Shown here one piece after another: positions 8,645 through 17,753 of a stretch of DNA of 64,000 nt. Origin of the DNA: Kitasatospora sp. Root107 (GTDB lineage Bacteria; Actinomycetota; Actinomycetes; Streptomycetales; Streptomycetaceae); the NCBI RefSeq assembly GCF_001424875.1, contig NZ_LMCT01000001.1:424886-488885 (forward strand), in the 5' to 3' direction. Position numbers and translations under genes: made by a program. The notes beneath the pieces were generated by a model. It was not told the origin of the DNA, made no database searches, and was given only the letters and a program-made list of their open reading frames with translations. Every line of letters begins with the position of its first letter. Position 1 is the stretch's first letter.

Positions 8645-9145
8645 CTGAACTCCGCTCTCCGCACCCAGCCGCGCTTCCCCGCCGACGTCGCCGCCGCGCT
8701 CAAGCAGGCCGGCTGGCACCCGGGCCGCTGGCAGATCCGGCAGGCCGAGGAGTGGGCCGACGCGCTGGTCGCGCACGGCTCCCCGGACGGGGTCCAGCAC
8801 GCCGTCTTCCCGGCCGCGATCGAGGCCTGGGCCGAGTTCGGCGGGCTGGCCGTCGAACTGGCCGGAGCCGGCCGGGAGATCGCCCGGACGCCGTTCCTGC
8901 TCGACCCGCTCTGCGGGCTGCACCAGCCGCGCACCCTGGCCGACCTGGGCCGGGCGCTGGGCAGCCGGGTCGCGCCGCTCGGCGAGGAGGCGTACGGCCA
9001 GGCACTGCTGGCCGTCGACGAGGAAGGCCGGGTGTACAGCCTGGACCACACCGGCGAGTGGTACCTGGGCCGTTCGGTCGACCAGGCGGTGGCCGCCCTG
9101 GTGCTCGGCCTGCAGCCCGAACGGCTGAGCGCGCTGACGGTATGA
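8645..9145 (+). CDS. SUKH-3 domain protein
   Basis: 166 aa in a frame that reads RFPADVAAALKQAGWHPGR, then IEAWAEFGGL, PLGEEAYGQALLAVDEEGRVY and LDHTGEWYLG. These are the landmarks of SUKH-3 immunity-like proteins. No ATG, GTG or TTG lies at the expected N-terminus; the best start is a CTG at 8645 with TGGAG about seven bases upstream. The start is therefore uncertain, but the frame itself is well supported. It follows the YwqJ-like deaminase on the same strand and is probably cotranscribed, which suggests a deaminase/SUKH functional pair. Confidence 0.65.
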   Translation: MNSALRTQPRFPADVAAALKQAGWHPGRWQIRQAEEWADALVAHGSPDGVQHAVFPAAIEAWAEFGGLAVELAGAGREIARTPFLLDPLCGLHQPRTLADLGRALGSRVAPLGEEAYGQALLAVDEEGRVYSLDHTGEWYLGRSVDQAVAALVLGLQPERLSALTV

Positions 9146-9263
9146 CAGGACCCTGCGGCACGTGACACTTTCGCCGATTCACCGCCGCTGAACGCCCGTT
9201 GAGTCCACACTGACCCCCAGCCCGATTGTGGAGCTTTCGCGGGGAACAGCAGGAGGATTCGCG

Positions 9264-10358
9264 TTGGAACGCCAACCGCTCTTCGACAACGCCAAGTTCG
9301 CCGCGGTCGCACTGGTGGTCTGCGCCCACACCTGGATGCCGCTGCTGGAGAAGAACCGCACGGTCGGCGTGGTGGTGCTGACCATCGCGGCCTTCTCGAT
9401 GCCGGTCTTCATCGTGCTCTGCGGCTACTTCGCCCGCCCCAGGCCAGGACGTCCCCAGGTCGACGGCGGCCGGCTGATCGGCCAGCTCGTGGTGCCCTAC
9501 CTGGTCTTCCAACTCCTGTACAACCTGGTCGGGATGGCCCTGGAGCAGGAGCTCCAGCCGATCCGCCTGCTGGAGCCGCGCTGGCTCACCTGGTTCCTGC
9601 TGTCGCTGCTGATCTGGCGCCTCAGCGTGCCGCTCTGGACCGCACTGCGGCACCCGCTGCCGGTCGCCGTGCTGGTCGCGGCCGGCTCCGGCGCGCTGCA
9701 CGCCTACCCGCCCGAACTCGCGCTCGACCGGACCTTCGGCTTCCTGCCCTGGTTCGTGCTCGGCCTGGTGCTCCGGCCGCAGCACTTCGAACTGCTGCAC
9801 CACCGGACGGTCCGCGCACTGGCCCCGCTCGGCCTGCTCGCCGCGTTCGCCGCCACCTGGCTGGCCTACCCCAAGCTGCTGAACTCCGCCTGGCTCGAGT
9901 ACACCGAGACCGCCACCCAGCTCGGCGTCGGCTACCCGGTCTGGCTGGCCGTCAAGGCCGCCCTCGGCCTGCTCTCGCTGGTCGCCGCCGCCTCGTTCCT
10001 CGCCCTGCTCCCGGCCCGTCGGCTGCGCTGGACCTCGCTCGGCGCCGCCTCGCTGTACGTCTACCTGCTGCACGGCCTGCCGCTCAAGGTGCTGCAGGCC
10101 GGCGGCGTCTACCACGCCCGCTCGCTGCAGCACGCCTGGACGGCGCTGCCGGTCTACGGCGGGTTCGCGCTCGCCCTGGCGGTGCTGCTCAGCCTGCCGG
10201 TCAGCGTCCGGCTGTTCGGCCCGCTGGTGCAGCCACCGGTCGGCAAGCTGCTCCGCAAGCCGCCGGTGCCTACGCCAGCCGACTGTCCCGCACCGCGAGC
10301 CGGGACGGCAGTACCGCCACCACCCGGAACCCCCCGTCCGGCTCCGGCCCGGCACTGA
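9264..10358 (+). CDS. Acyltransferase-3 family integral membrane protein
   Basis: 364 aa from a TTG at 9264 with a perfect AGGAGG seven bases upstream; the GTG at 9228 has no comparable site. The N-terminus FDNAKFAAVALVVCAHTW fits the first helix of OafA/WecH-like acyltransferases, with the conserved His. About ten hydrophobic segments follow. The family moves acetyl or other acyl groups to sugars or cell-wall polymers at the membrane. The last ~30 codons overlap the 3' end of the convergent sensor kinase by 89 bp and are Pro-rich, so the true C-terminus may have drifted. Substrate unknown. Confidence 0.75.
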   Translation: MERQPLFDNAKFAAVALVVCAHTWMPLLEKNRTVGVVVLTIAAFSMPVFIVLCGYFARPRPGRPQVDGGRLIGQLVVPYLVFQLLYNLVGMALEQELQPIRLLEPRWLTWFLLSLLIWRLSVPLWTALRHPLPVAVLVAAGSGALHAYPPELALDRTFGFLPWFVLGLVLRPQHFELLHHRTVRALAPLGLLAAFAATWLAYPKLLNSAWLEYTETATQLGVGYPVWLAVKAALGLLSLVAAASFLALLPARRLRWTSLGAASLYVYLLHGLPLKVLQAGGVYHARSLQHAWTALPVYGGFALALAVLLSLPVSVRLFGPLVQPPVGKLLRKPPVPTPADCPAPRAGTAVPPPPGTPRPAPARH

Positions 10359-11544
10359 AGCTGCCGCCCAGCGCAAGCACCCGCTCGCGCATCCCGAGCA
10401 GCCCGTTGCCCCCGCTGGGCAGACCCACCTCACGCTCGCCACCGCCCGGGCAGTCGTTCAGCACCGCGACCCGGACCCCGTTCGGCACAAAGGCCAGCAG
10501 CACCGAGACCCGGGCCCCGCCGGCGTGCTTGTGAGCATTCGTCAGCCCCTCCTGCACCACCCGGTACGCGGTCTGCTCCGCCTCCGGCACGTACTGCTGC
10601 CGGGCACCGCTGACCGTCAGGGTGACCAGCATCCCGGCCGCCTCCGACTGCTGCACCAGGCGGGTCAGCTCGGCCAGCCCGGCCGGGGGCGCCATCGCCT
10701 CCTCGGACATCCGCAGCACCCCGAGGATCTCGCGCAGCTCGTTCAGCGCCTGCCGGCCCACCTCGCCCATCAGCTTGGCGCTCTCCTGCGCCTTCGCCGG
10801 GTCCTTCGGGATCACCCGCTCCAGCGCCCCCGCGTGCACCACCATCAGGCTCACCCGGTGCGCCACCACGTCGTGCATCTCCCGGGCGATCCGGGTGCGC
10901 TCCTCCAGCCGGGCCCGGCGGGCCCGCTCCTGGGCCTGCTCGGCCAGCAGGTCGAGCTCGGTCTCCAGGCCGTGCGCCCGGTCCTTCAAGCTCTCCACCA
11001 GCCGACGGCGGGCCCCCAGATACAGCCCGGTCACCACCGGCGGGACCGTCAGCCCGATCGAGATCAGCACCGCCATCACCACGAACACCCAGGCCGGCGG
11101 CTGCTGCTGCTCGACCGTCCCGCCGTCCGGCAGGAACATGTAGAGCAGCACCACCGCCAAGGTCTCGACGAACGCCAGCGCCGAGAGCGCCACCACCCGC
11201 CACCGTCTGGTCGGCCACTCCCAGGTCGCCGCCAGGGTGTACAGCGACACCATCAGCAGCACCACGCCGAACGACCCCGGTACGAAGACCAGCGCCACCA
11301 CCACCGGTACGGCGGGCCACCTGCGACGCACCACCAGGCTCGCGCCCGAGAGCGCCCCCAGCACCGCAGCCGTCACGGCGACCGGCAGCGACCAGTCCAA
11401 CTGCACCCGGGCCGTCGAGAACGCCCCCAGGGCACACTCCAGCCCGGCCAGCCCGGCCAGTCCGACATCCAGCACCACGCTGCGGCGCCGCCCCCACCAC
11501 CACAGTGATCGGCCCGGCCCGCCCCCCTCCGGCGAGTTGCTCAT
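10270..11544 (-). CDS. NarL-type sensor histidine kinase (HisKA_3), orphan
   Basis: 424 aa from the ATG at 11544; a 53-codon extension upstream was rejected. The N-terminal ~190 residues carry several membrane helices, followed by a charged coiled-coil-like linker. The dimerisation/phospho-acceptor box is [20 protein letters not shown], and the ATPase domain has NAHKHAGG and [11 protein letters not shown]. Such kinases normally phosphorylate a NarL/LuxR response regulator encoded next door. None is adjacent; the nearest in the window are at 23.6 and 28.0 kb. Signal unknown. Confidence 0.85.
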   Translation of the reverse strand: MSNSPEGGGPGRSLWWWGRRRSVVLDVGLAGLAGLECALGAFSTARVQLDWSLPVAVTAAVLGALSGASLVVRRRWPAVPVVVALVFVPGSFGVVLLMVSLYTLAATWEWPTRRWRVVALSALAFVETLAVVLLYMFLPDGGTVEQQQPPAWVFVVMAVLISIGLTVPPVVTGLYLGARRRLVESLKDRAHGLETELDLLAEQAQERARRARLEERTRIAREMHDVVAHRVSLMVVHAGALERVIPKDPAKAQESAKLMGEVGRQALNELREILGVLRMSEEAMAPPAGLAELTRLVQQSEAAGMLVTLTVSGARQQYVPEAEQTAYRVVQEGLTNAHKHAGGARVSVLLAFVPNGVRVAVLNDCPGGGEREVGLPSGGNGLLGMRERVLALGGSFSAGPEPDGGFRVVAVLPSRLAVRDSRLA

Positions 11545-11765
11545 GTCGGCCAGCCTATGCGAGCGGGCAACCGGATAACCCGCTCCGCTGTCGGCAGCCG
11601 CGTCAGAAGACAGGGGTGCCAAGTGTGTCCGCCATGCGGTTACCTCGCCGAGACGGCACCGGGTGCCACCTATGCTGTTCGCGACGGACAGCGCGGTCCG
11701 CACACACCGCCTTCACCCAGGCGGCGAGAGCCGTTGCCGAACCCCACCACCACAGGGAGCCAGCC

Positions 11766-14561
11766 GTGACCGCTCCGGTCCCCACTCCGGCGGAGAGCCC
11801 CACGCCGATCGCCGACAACGCCGCGCTCCGCGCGGACATCCGCCGTCTCGGCGACCTGCTCGGCGAGACCCTGGTCCGCCAGGAGGGCGCCGAGCTGCTC
11901 GGCCTGGTCGAGCAGGTCCGTCTGCTGAGCCGCACCGACGGCGAGGCGACCGCCGAGCTGCTCTCCGGGATCGACCTGGAGACGGCGGCCAAGCTGGTCC
12001 GGGCCTTCTCCACCTACTTCCACCTGGCGAACGTCACCGAGCAGGTGCACCGCGGCCGCGAGTTCGCCACCCGCCGGGCCAAGGAGGGCTCGCTGCTGGC
12101 GCAGACCGCCGACCAGCTGGCCGACGCCGACCCGAAGCACCTGGCCGACACGCTGGCGCATCTGGCGGTCCGTCCGGTCTTCACCGCGCACCCGACCGAG
12201 GCCGCCCGCCGCAGCGTCCTCAACAAGCTGCGCCGGATCGGCGAGCTGCTCGAACGCATCCACCGCGAGCACGCCGCCTCCGGCCTCTCCACCACCGACC
12301 CGGTCCGGCACTCCTCGGCGAAGCGTCAGGCCGACCGCCGCCTCGCCGAGGTGATCGACCTGCTCTGGCAGACCGACGAGCTGCGGATCGCCCGTCCGGA
12401 GCCCACCGACGAGGCCCGCAACGCCGTCTACTACCTGGACGAGCTGTACCGCGAGGCCGTCCCGGAGGTGCTGGAGGAGCTGCACGAGGAGCTGGCCCGG
12501 GTCGGGCTGAGCCTGCCCGAGGGCGTCCGCCCGCTGACCTTCGGCACCTGGATCGGCGGCGACCGGGACGGCAACCCGAACGTCACCCCGCAGGTCACCT
12601 GGGACGTGCTCAACCTGCAGCACGAGTACGGCATCAAGGACGCCCTGGCCGCCGTCGACGACCTGCGCAACTCGCTCTCCACCTCGGTCCGCCTGGCCGG
12701 TGCCTCGGAGGAGCTGCTCGCCTCGCTGGACGCCGATCTCCGGCTGCTGCCCGAGCTGAGCCCGCGCTACAAGCGGATGAACGCCGAGGAGCCGTACCGG
12801 CTCAAGGCCACCTGCGTCCGGCTCAAGCTGGAGAACACCCGCGAGCGGCTCGCCGCCGGCACCCCGCACGTCCCCGGCCGGGACTACCTGGGCACCCGCG
12901 AGCTGGTCGCCGATCTGAAGCTCATTCAGGACTCGCTGCGCGCCCACCGGGGCGAGCTGATCGCCGACGGCCGGCTGGCCCGGGCGATCCGCACCGTGGA
13001 GGCGTTCGGCCTCCAGCTCGCCACCATGGACGTCCGCGAGCACGCCGAGGCGCACCACCACGCGCTCGGCCAGCTCTTCGACCGGCTCGGCGAGGAGGCC
13101 TGGCGCTACGCGGACATGCCGCGCGAGTACCGGCAGAAGCTGCTCGCCAAGGAGCTGCGCTCGCGCCGCCCGCTGGCGCCCACCCCGGCCCCGCTGGACG
13201 CGGCGGGCACCAAGACGCTCGGTGTCTTCAACACCATCCGGGAGGGCTTCGACCGGTTCGGCGACGAGATCGTCGAGAGCTACATCATCTCGATGTGCCA
13301 GGGCGCGGACGACGTCTTCGCGGCCACCGTGCTGGCCCGCGAGGCCGGTCTGATCGACCTGCACGCCGGGATCGCCACCATCGGCATCGTCCCCCTCCTG
13401 GAGACCACCGACGAACTCCAGGAAGCGGACCGCATCCTGGACGAGATGCTCTCCGACCCGTCCTACCGCCTGCTGGTCTCGCTCCGCGGCGACATCCAGG
13501 AGGTGATGCTCGGCTACTCGGACTCGTCCAAGTTCGGCGGCATCACCACCTCGCAGTGGGAGATCCACCGGGCCCAGCGCCGACTGCGCGACGTGGCCCA
13601 CCGGTACGGCATCCGGCTGCGGCTGTTCCACGGCCGCGGCGGCACCGTCGGCCGCGGCGGCGGCCCCTCGCACGAGGCGATCCTGGCCCAGCCCTGGGGC
13701 ACCCTGGAGGGCGAGATCAAGGTCACCGAGCAGGGCGAGGTGATCTCGGACAAGTACCTGCTCCCCTCGCTGGCCCGGGAGAACCTGGAGCTGACCCTGT
13801 CGGCCACGCTGGCCGCCTCCGCCCTGCACACCGCCCCGCGCCAGGCGCCCGAGGAGCTGGCCCGCTGGGACCAGGTGATGGACCAGGTCTCCGAGGCCGC
13901 GCACACCTCCTACCGCGCACTGGTCGAGCAGGAGGACCTGCCGAAGTACTTCTTCGCGGCCACCCCGGTCGACCAGCTGGCCTCGCTGCACCTGGGCTCC
14001 CGCCCGTCCCGCCGCCCGGACTCCGGCGCCGGCCTGGACGGCCTGCGGGCCATCCCGTGGGTCTTCGGCTGGACCCAGTCCCGGCAGATCGTGCCCGGCT
14101 GGTACGGCGTCGGCTCCGGCCTGGCGGCGGCCCGCGAGGCCGGTCTGGGTGACGTGCTGGCCGAGATGCACGGCCAGTGGCACTTCTTCCAGAACTTCCT
14201 CTCCAACGTCGCGATGACGCTGGCCAAGACCGACCTGCGGATCGCCCGGCACTACGTCGAGCAGCTGGTCCCGGCCGAGCTGCACCACGTCTTCGACCAG
14301 ATCGTGGCCGAGCACGACCTGACCCTGAAGGAGGTGCTCCGGCTCACCGGCGAGAGCGAACTCCTGGAGCACAACGAGGTGTTGAAGCAGACCTTCACGG
14401 TCCGCGACGCCTACCTCGACCCGATCTCCTACCTCCAGGTCGCCCTGCTCCGCCGCCAGCGCGAGCAGCTCGCCCAGGGCGGCGCCGAGGACCCGCTGCG
14501 GGCCCGGGCCCTGCTGCTGACCGTCAACGGCATCGCGGCCGGCCTGCGCAACACCGGCTGA
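11766..14561 (+). CDS. ppc: Phosphoenolpyruvate carboxylase
   Basis: 931 aa from a GTG at 11766 with GGGAG upstream. PEPC fixes bicarbonate onto PEP to give oxaloacetate and phosphate, replenishing the TCA cycle. Landmarks are [12 protein letters not shown] with the essential His, [13 protein letters not shown], the mobile-loop region [10 protein letters not shown], and the glycine-rich [20 protein letters not shown]. The C-terminus reads [16 protein letters not shown], matching the conserved N-x-GxxxGxRNTG end. Length is normal for bacterial PEPC. It is monocistronic: divergent from the sensor kinase and closed by a strong hairpin at 14575. Confidence 0.97.
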   Translation: MTAPVPTPAESPTPIADNAALRADIRRLGDLLGETLVRQEGAELLGLVEQVRLLSRTDGEATAELLSGIDLETAAKLVRAFSTYFHLANVTEQVHRGREFATRRAKEGSLLAQTADQLADADPKHLADTLAHLAVRPVFTAHPTEAARRSVLNKLRRIGELLERIHREHAASGLSTTDPVRHSSAKRQADRRLAEVIDLLWQTDELRIARPEPTDEARNAVYYLDELYREAVPEVLEELHEELARVGLSLPEGVRPLTFGTWIGGDRDGNPNVTPQVTWDVLNLQHEYGIKDALAAVDDLRNSLSTSVRLAGASEELLASLDADLRLLPELSPRYKRMNAEEPYRLKATCVRLKLENTRERLAAGTPHVPGRDYLGTRELVADLKLIQDSLRAHRGELIADGRLARAIRTVEAFGLQLATMDVREHAEAHHHALGQLFDRLGEEAWRYADMPREYRQKLLAKELRSRRPLAPTPAPLDAAGTKTLGVFNTIREGFDRFGDEIVESYIISMCQGADDVFAATVLAREAGLIDLHAGIATIGIVPLLETTDELQEADRILDEMLSDPSYRLLVSLRGDIQEVMLGYSDSSKFGGITTSQWEIHRAQRRLRDVAHRYGIRLRLFHGRGGTVGRGGGPSHEAILAQPWGTLEGEIKVTEQGEVISDKYLLPSLARENLELTLSATLAASALHTAPRQAPEELARWDQVMDQVSEAAHTSYRALVEQEDLPKYFFAATPVDQLASLHLGSRPSRRPDSGAGLDGLRAIPWVFGWTQSRQIVPGWYGVGSGLAAAREAGLGDVLAEMHGQWHFFQNFLSNVAMTLAKTDLRIARHYVEQLVPAELHHVFDQIVAEHDLTLKEVLRLTGESELLEHNEVLKQTFTVRDAYLDPISYLQVALLRRQREQLAQGGAEDPLRARALLLTVNGIAAGLRNTG

Positions 14562-14574
14562 CCCGCGAAAACGT

Positions 14575-14609
14575 CAGGAGGGGCGGTCCGTCACGGACCG
14601 CCCCTCCTG
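14575..14609. terminator. Strong bidirectional terminator hairpin
   Basis: A perfect 17-bp inverted repeat (14575-14591 and 14593-14609) with arms CAGGAGGGGCGGTCCGT and complement. It starts 13 bp after the ppc stop and ends before the stop of the convergent small-protein gene, so it can serve both. Confidence 0.85.
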
Positions 14610-14628
14610 CACATCTGCTGACGCCTGC

Positions 14629-14910
14629 TCAGTGCACCGTCACCCGGCCGGACTTCCGGCGGCGCAGCCACATCGCCGCCCCGCCCGCGACCACCACCAG
14701 GCCGCCGCCCACGGCGTACAGCCCGGACGAGGTGCCCAGCTCACCGGCCACCGGGGCGGGGAACTGCGCGGCCGCCGGCTCCGGCGTCACGGCGGGCCGC
14801 ACCGTCGGGTCGGCCGCCTGCGCGGCCGTCACCCCGAACGCCGAGACCATGAGCATCAGCGTCGTACCACCCAGCACACGTCCGACACGGACGCGCTGTG
14901 ACCGAATCAC
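14629..14910 (-). CDS. Small secreted, membrane-anchored protein of unknown function
   Basis: 93 aa from a GTG at 14910 preceded by GGGGGTAGGG; a TTG seven codons upstream is an alternative. The N-terminus reads VIRSQRVRVGRVLGGTTL and continues as a hydrophobic stretch ending AAQAAD, a signal peptide. A short Pro/Ala-rich region follows, then one C-terminal membrane helix and an RRRK stop-transfer tail. There is no LPxTG motif, so sortase anchoring is not supported. It probably sits as a single-pass surface protein. It is convergent with ppc. Role unknown. Confidence 0.6.
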   Translation of the reverse strand: MIRSQRVRVGRVLGGTTLMLMVSAFGVTAAQAADPTVRPAVTPEPAAAQFPAPVAGELGTSSGLYAVGGGLVVVAGGAAMWLRRRKSGRVTVH

Positions 14911-15058
14911 GGTCCCTACCCCCAGATCCAACCCCTCAACCCTGCGTTACGGGCTGACGGTATCCGATCCGACCGGTCGTTCCCACACGGATTGAGGAAC
15001 GATCAAGCAAGCGTTGTACGACCGTTGTGCAAACCCAGCGCGGCATCTTGACGGACCG

Positions 15059-15634
15059 TCAGGAGTTGTACGTGCCCTGGGCCCGCTCCAGACCTTCCGC
15101 GAGCAGCGCCTCCACCGCGTCGGCCGAGCGGTCCACGAACCAGTCGAGCTCCTTGCGCTCGGTCGAGGAGAAGTCCTTGAGCACGAAGTCCGCGACGTCC
15201 ATCCGGCCGGGCGGGCGGCCGATCCCGCAGCGCAGCCGGTGGTAGTCCGGGCCGAGCGACTTGGTGATCGACTTCAGGCCGTTGTGGCCGTTGTCGCCGC
15301 CGCCGAGCTTGAGCCGCAGGGCCGCGTAGTCGATGTCCAGCTCGTCGTGCACGGCGACGATCGCCGAGGTGGGCGCCTTGTAGAAGTCGCGCAGCGCGGT
15401 GGTCGGGCCGCCGGAGAGGTTCATGAAGGTCATCGGCTTGGCCAGCACGACCCGCTGCCCGCCGATCCGGCCCTCGGCGATCTGGGACCGGCTCTTGTGG
15501 GTCTTGAACCTGGCACCGATCCGCTGGGCCAGCAGGTCCACCACCATGAAGCCGATGTTGTGCCGGTTCCGGGCGTACTCGTCGCCCGGGTTGCCGAGGC
15601 CGACGACCAGCCACGGACCGTCGTAGTCGTTCAT
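15059..15634 (-). CDS. pth: Peptidyl-tRNA hydrolase
   Basis: 191 aa. The N-terminal [19 protein letters not shown] holds the conserved Asn and catalytic His, and [11 protein letters not shown] and [20 protein letters not shown] complete the active site. The enzyme releases stalled peptides from peptidyl-tRNA in the cytoplasm and is normally essential. AAGGAGCGGTAC precedes the ATG. It lies downstream of rplY, separated by a hairpin, as is usual in actinobacteria. Confidence 0.96.
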   Translation of the reverse strand: MNDYDGPWLVVGLGNPGDEYARNRHNIGFMVVDLLAQRIGARFKTHKSRSQIAEGRIGGQRVVLAKPMTFMNLSGGPTTALRDFYKAPTSAIVAVHDELDIDYAALRLKLGGGDNGHNGLKSITKSLGPDYHRLRCGIGRPPGRMDVADFVLKDFSSTERKELDWFVDRSADAVEALLAEGLERAQGTYNS

Positions 15635-15674
15635 GTACCGCTCCTTCTTCGGATACAGCCATCATCCCGGACAC

Positions 15675-15718
15675 ACCGCTGCCCCGGTCACTCCGAACGG
15701 AGCGGCCGGGGCAGCGGT
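15675..15718 (-). terminator. Hairpin between rplY and pth
   Basis: The 13-bp arms ACCGCTGCCCCGG (15675-15687) and CCGGGGCAGCGGT (15706-15718) are perfectly complementary, and the loop can form a further CTCCG/CGGAG stem. It lies just after the rplY stop and may terminate or attenuate transcription before pth. Confidence 0.65.
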
Positions 15719-15735
15719 CAGGCAGCGGGTGAGGC

Positions 15736-16320
15736 TCAGGCCTCGGCGGCGGCGGCCTCGGCGTCGGCGTCGGCCTGCGAGGCCTGGGCGCCGATGACCT
15801 GGAGCACGACGGTGTCGGCGTCGACGGCCAGCGTGGTGCCGGCCGGCAGGGTGATGTCGCCGGCGAGGACGGAGGCACCGGCCTCCAGGCCCTGGACCGA
15901 GACGGTGACCGACTCGGGCAGGTGGGTGGCCTCGGCCTCGACCGGGAGGGAGTTCAGCACGTGCTCGAGCAGGTTGCCGCCGGCGGCGAGCTCGCCCTCG
16001 GTGAGGATCGGGATCTCGACGGTGACCTTCTCGCCGCGCTTCACCAGCAGCAGGTCGACGTGCTCGATGGTGCGCTTGATGGCCTCACGCTGGATGGCCT
16101 TCGGCAGGACGTACTCGTCCTTGCCCTCGATCGGAACGACCAGCAGGGCGTTCGGGGTCTTGAGCGCCATCATCAGCGCGTGGCTCGGCAGGTTCAGGTG
16201 AACCGGGGCGAGGCCGTGGCCGTAGACGACGCCGGGAACAAGGCCGGCGCGGCGGGCGCGACGGGCGGCACCCTTGCCGAACTCGGTGCGGGACTCGGCG
16301 GCAAGGCGGATCTCGGACAC
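15736..16320 (-). CDS. rplY: 50S ribosomal protein bL25 (CTC/TL5 form)
   Basis: 194 aa from a GTG at 16320 with GAGGAG seven bases upstream; longer in-frame starts lack a ribosome site. The N-terminal ~95 residues (SEIRLAAESRTEFGKGAARR ...) are the 5S-rRNA-binding bL25 domain. The C-terminal beta domain contains PVEAEATHLPESVTV. The last ~20 residues are Ala/Glu/Asp-rich. It belongs to the general-stress CTC type and sits between prs and pth as in other actinobacteria. Confidence 0.95.
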   Translation of the reverse strand: MSEIRLAAESRTEFGKGAARRARRAGLVPGVVYGHGLAPVHLNLPSHALMMALKTPNALLVVPIEGKDEYVLPKAIQREAIKRTIEHVDLLLVKRGEKVTVEIPILTEGELAAGGNLLEHVLNSLPVEAEATHLPESVTVSVQGLEAGASVLAGDITLPAGTTLAVDADTVVLQVIGAQASQADADAEAAAAEA

Positions 16321-16525
16321 GTCTGCTCCTCTGAGAGAACGGGTGCAGACAAGCGAAAACCGCCGAAGCCACACCCTCAAATACCTGGGGGTTCGCTCGA
16401 CGGCAGACGACGGCTGAATGAATCTCAGCAGCGCGTCGATCACGGAGACGGCACCGAATGGGCGCACAGCATCCCTCGCCGAGCAGTCTCACGAGTCTAA
16501 CCGCACGCCTCGTCAACCACGAAAT

Positions 16526-16557
16526 CGGCCCCGGTGCTCAGCAGAGCACCGGGGCCG
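16526..16557 (-). terminator. prs terminator
   Basis: The 14-bp arms CGGCCCCGGTGCTC (16526-16539) and complement (16544-16557) enclose an AGCA tetraloop. It starts 19 bp past the prs stop and precedes rplY, so rplY probably has its own promoter in 16321-16525. Confidence 0.8.
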
Positions 16558-16576
16558 GTTCAAGACTGACGCGGGG

Positions 16577-17551
16577 TCAGTGCACACCCTCGAAGAGGCT
16601 GGTGACCGAGCCGTCCTCGAAGACCTCGCGGATCGCGGCGGCGATCGACGGGGCGATCGAGAGCGTGGTCACCTTGTCCAGCTGGAGCTCCTGCGGGGTC
16701 GGCAGGGTGTTGGTGAACACGAACTCGCTGACCCGGGAGTTCTTCAGCCGGTCGGCGGCCGGGCCGGACAGCACACCGTGGGTGGCGGCCACGATGACGT
16801 CGGCGGCACCGTTGTCGAACAGCGCGTCGGCGGCGGCGCAGATGGTGCCGGCCGTGTCGATCATGTCGTCGACCAGGACGCAGACCCGGCCCTTGACGTC
16901 ACCGACCACCTCGGCGGACAGGATGGTGTTCGCCTGGGTCATGTCCCGGCGCTTGTGGATGATCGCCAGCGGCGCACCGAGGCGGTCCGACCACTGGTCG
17001 GCGACCTTCACCCGGCCGGCGTCCGGCGAGACGATGGTCAGCTTCGACCGGTCGACCTTGCGGCCCACGTAGTCCGCCAGCAGCGGCAGCGCGAACAGGT
17101 GGTCCACCGGGCCGGAGAAGAAGCCCTGGATCTGCGCGGTGTGCAGATCCACCGCCATGATCCGGTCGGCGCCGGCCGCGGCCAGCAGGTCGGCCACCAG
17201 CCGGGCCGAGATGGGCTCGCGACCCAGGTGCTTCTTGTCCTGGCGGGCGTAGCCGTAGAACGGCAGGATCGCCGTGATGCTGCGAGCCGAGGCCCGCTTC
17301 AACGCGTCGATCATGATGAGCTGTTCCATGATCCACTGGTTGATCGGAGCCGTGTGGCTCTGCATCACGAAGCAGTCCGCGCCACGGGCGGAGTCCAGGA
17401 ACCGGACGTAGATCTCACCGTTGGCGAAGTCCAGCGCCTTGGTGGGCACCAGCTCCGTCCCGAGCGCCGCGGCCACCTCGGTCGCCAGCTCGGGGTGGGC
17501 CCGGCCGGAGAAGAGTTTGAGCTTCTTCTCACCCGACGTCGTGATGCTCAC
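16577..17551 (-). CDS. prs: Ribose-phosphate pyrophosphokinase (PRPP synthetase)
   Basis: 324 aa from a GTG at 17551. It converts ribose 5-phosphate and ATP to PRPP for nucleotide, His and Trp synthesis. Visible landmarks are FSGRAHPELATEVAAALG, the flexible loop PFYGYARQDKKHLGREPISA, VDLHTAQIQGFF, and the PRPP-binding loop VLVDDMIDTAGT. Class I length is normal. It follows glmU on the same strand after a ~200-bp gap, a common actinobacterial pairing. Confidence 0.96.
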   Translation of the reverse strand: MSITTSGEKKLKLFSGRAHPELATEVAAALGTELVPTKALDFANGEIYVRFLDSARGADCFVMQSHTAPINQWIMEQLIMIDALKRASARSITAILPFYGYARQDKKHLGREPISARLVADLLAAAGADRIMAVDLHTAQIQGFFSGPVDHLFALPLLADYVGRKVDRSKLTIVSPDAGRVKVADQWSDRLGAPLAIIHKRRDMTQANTILSAEVVGDVKGRVCVLVDDMIDTAGTICAAADALFDNGAADVIVAATHGVLSGPAADRLKNSRVSEFVFTNTLPTPQELQLDKVTTLSIAPSIAAAIREVFEDGSVTSLFEGVH

Positions 17552-17753
17552 TGCACCGTCTCCTCATGTTCCTGACGTACATGAACCCGCCGCGCCGCAC
17601 CCCGGCTCGGCCGGGATCGGTGGTCAACGGGGATGGGGGGTACGCCCAGACACGGGCCAGGGAGCCCAGTGGCGCACGTATGTACTCCAGGTTACGCGCT
17701 GGGCCGTGAAGCGTCCGCCCCGGGCCCACTCCCCAAGATCCCCACGGGGCCAC

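Noticed and set aside
11670..14372. A 900-codon open frame antisense to ppc, and similar long frames opposite the ABC-F/reductase region (30468-33578) and the gal genes
   Set aside because: High GC makes non-coding frames open; these have no family motifs, low-complexity Gly/Val/Arg/Gln composition, and mirror well-recognised genes.
14629..14910. Sortase-anchored surface protein
   Set aside because: The C-terminal helix and RRRK tail suggest sorting, but no LPxTG-like motif precedes them.
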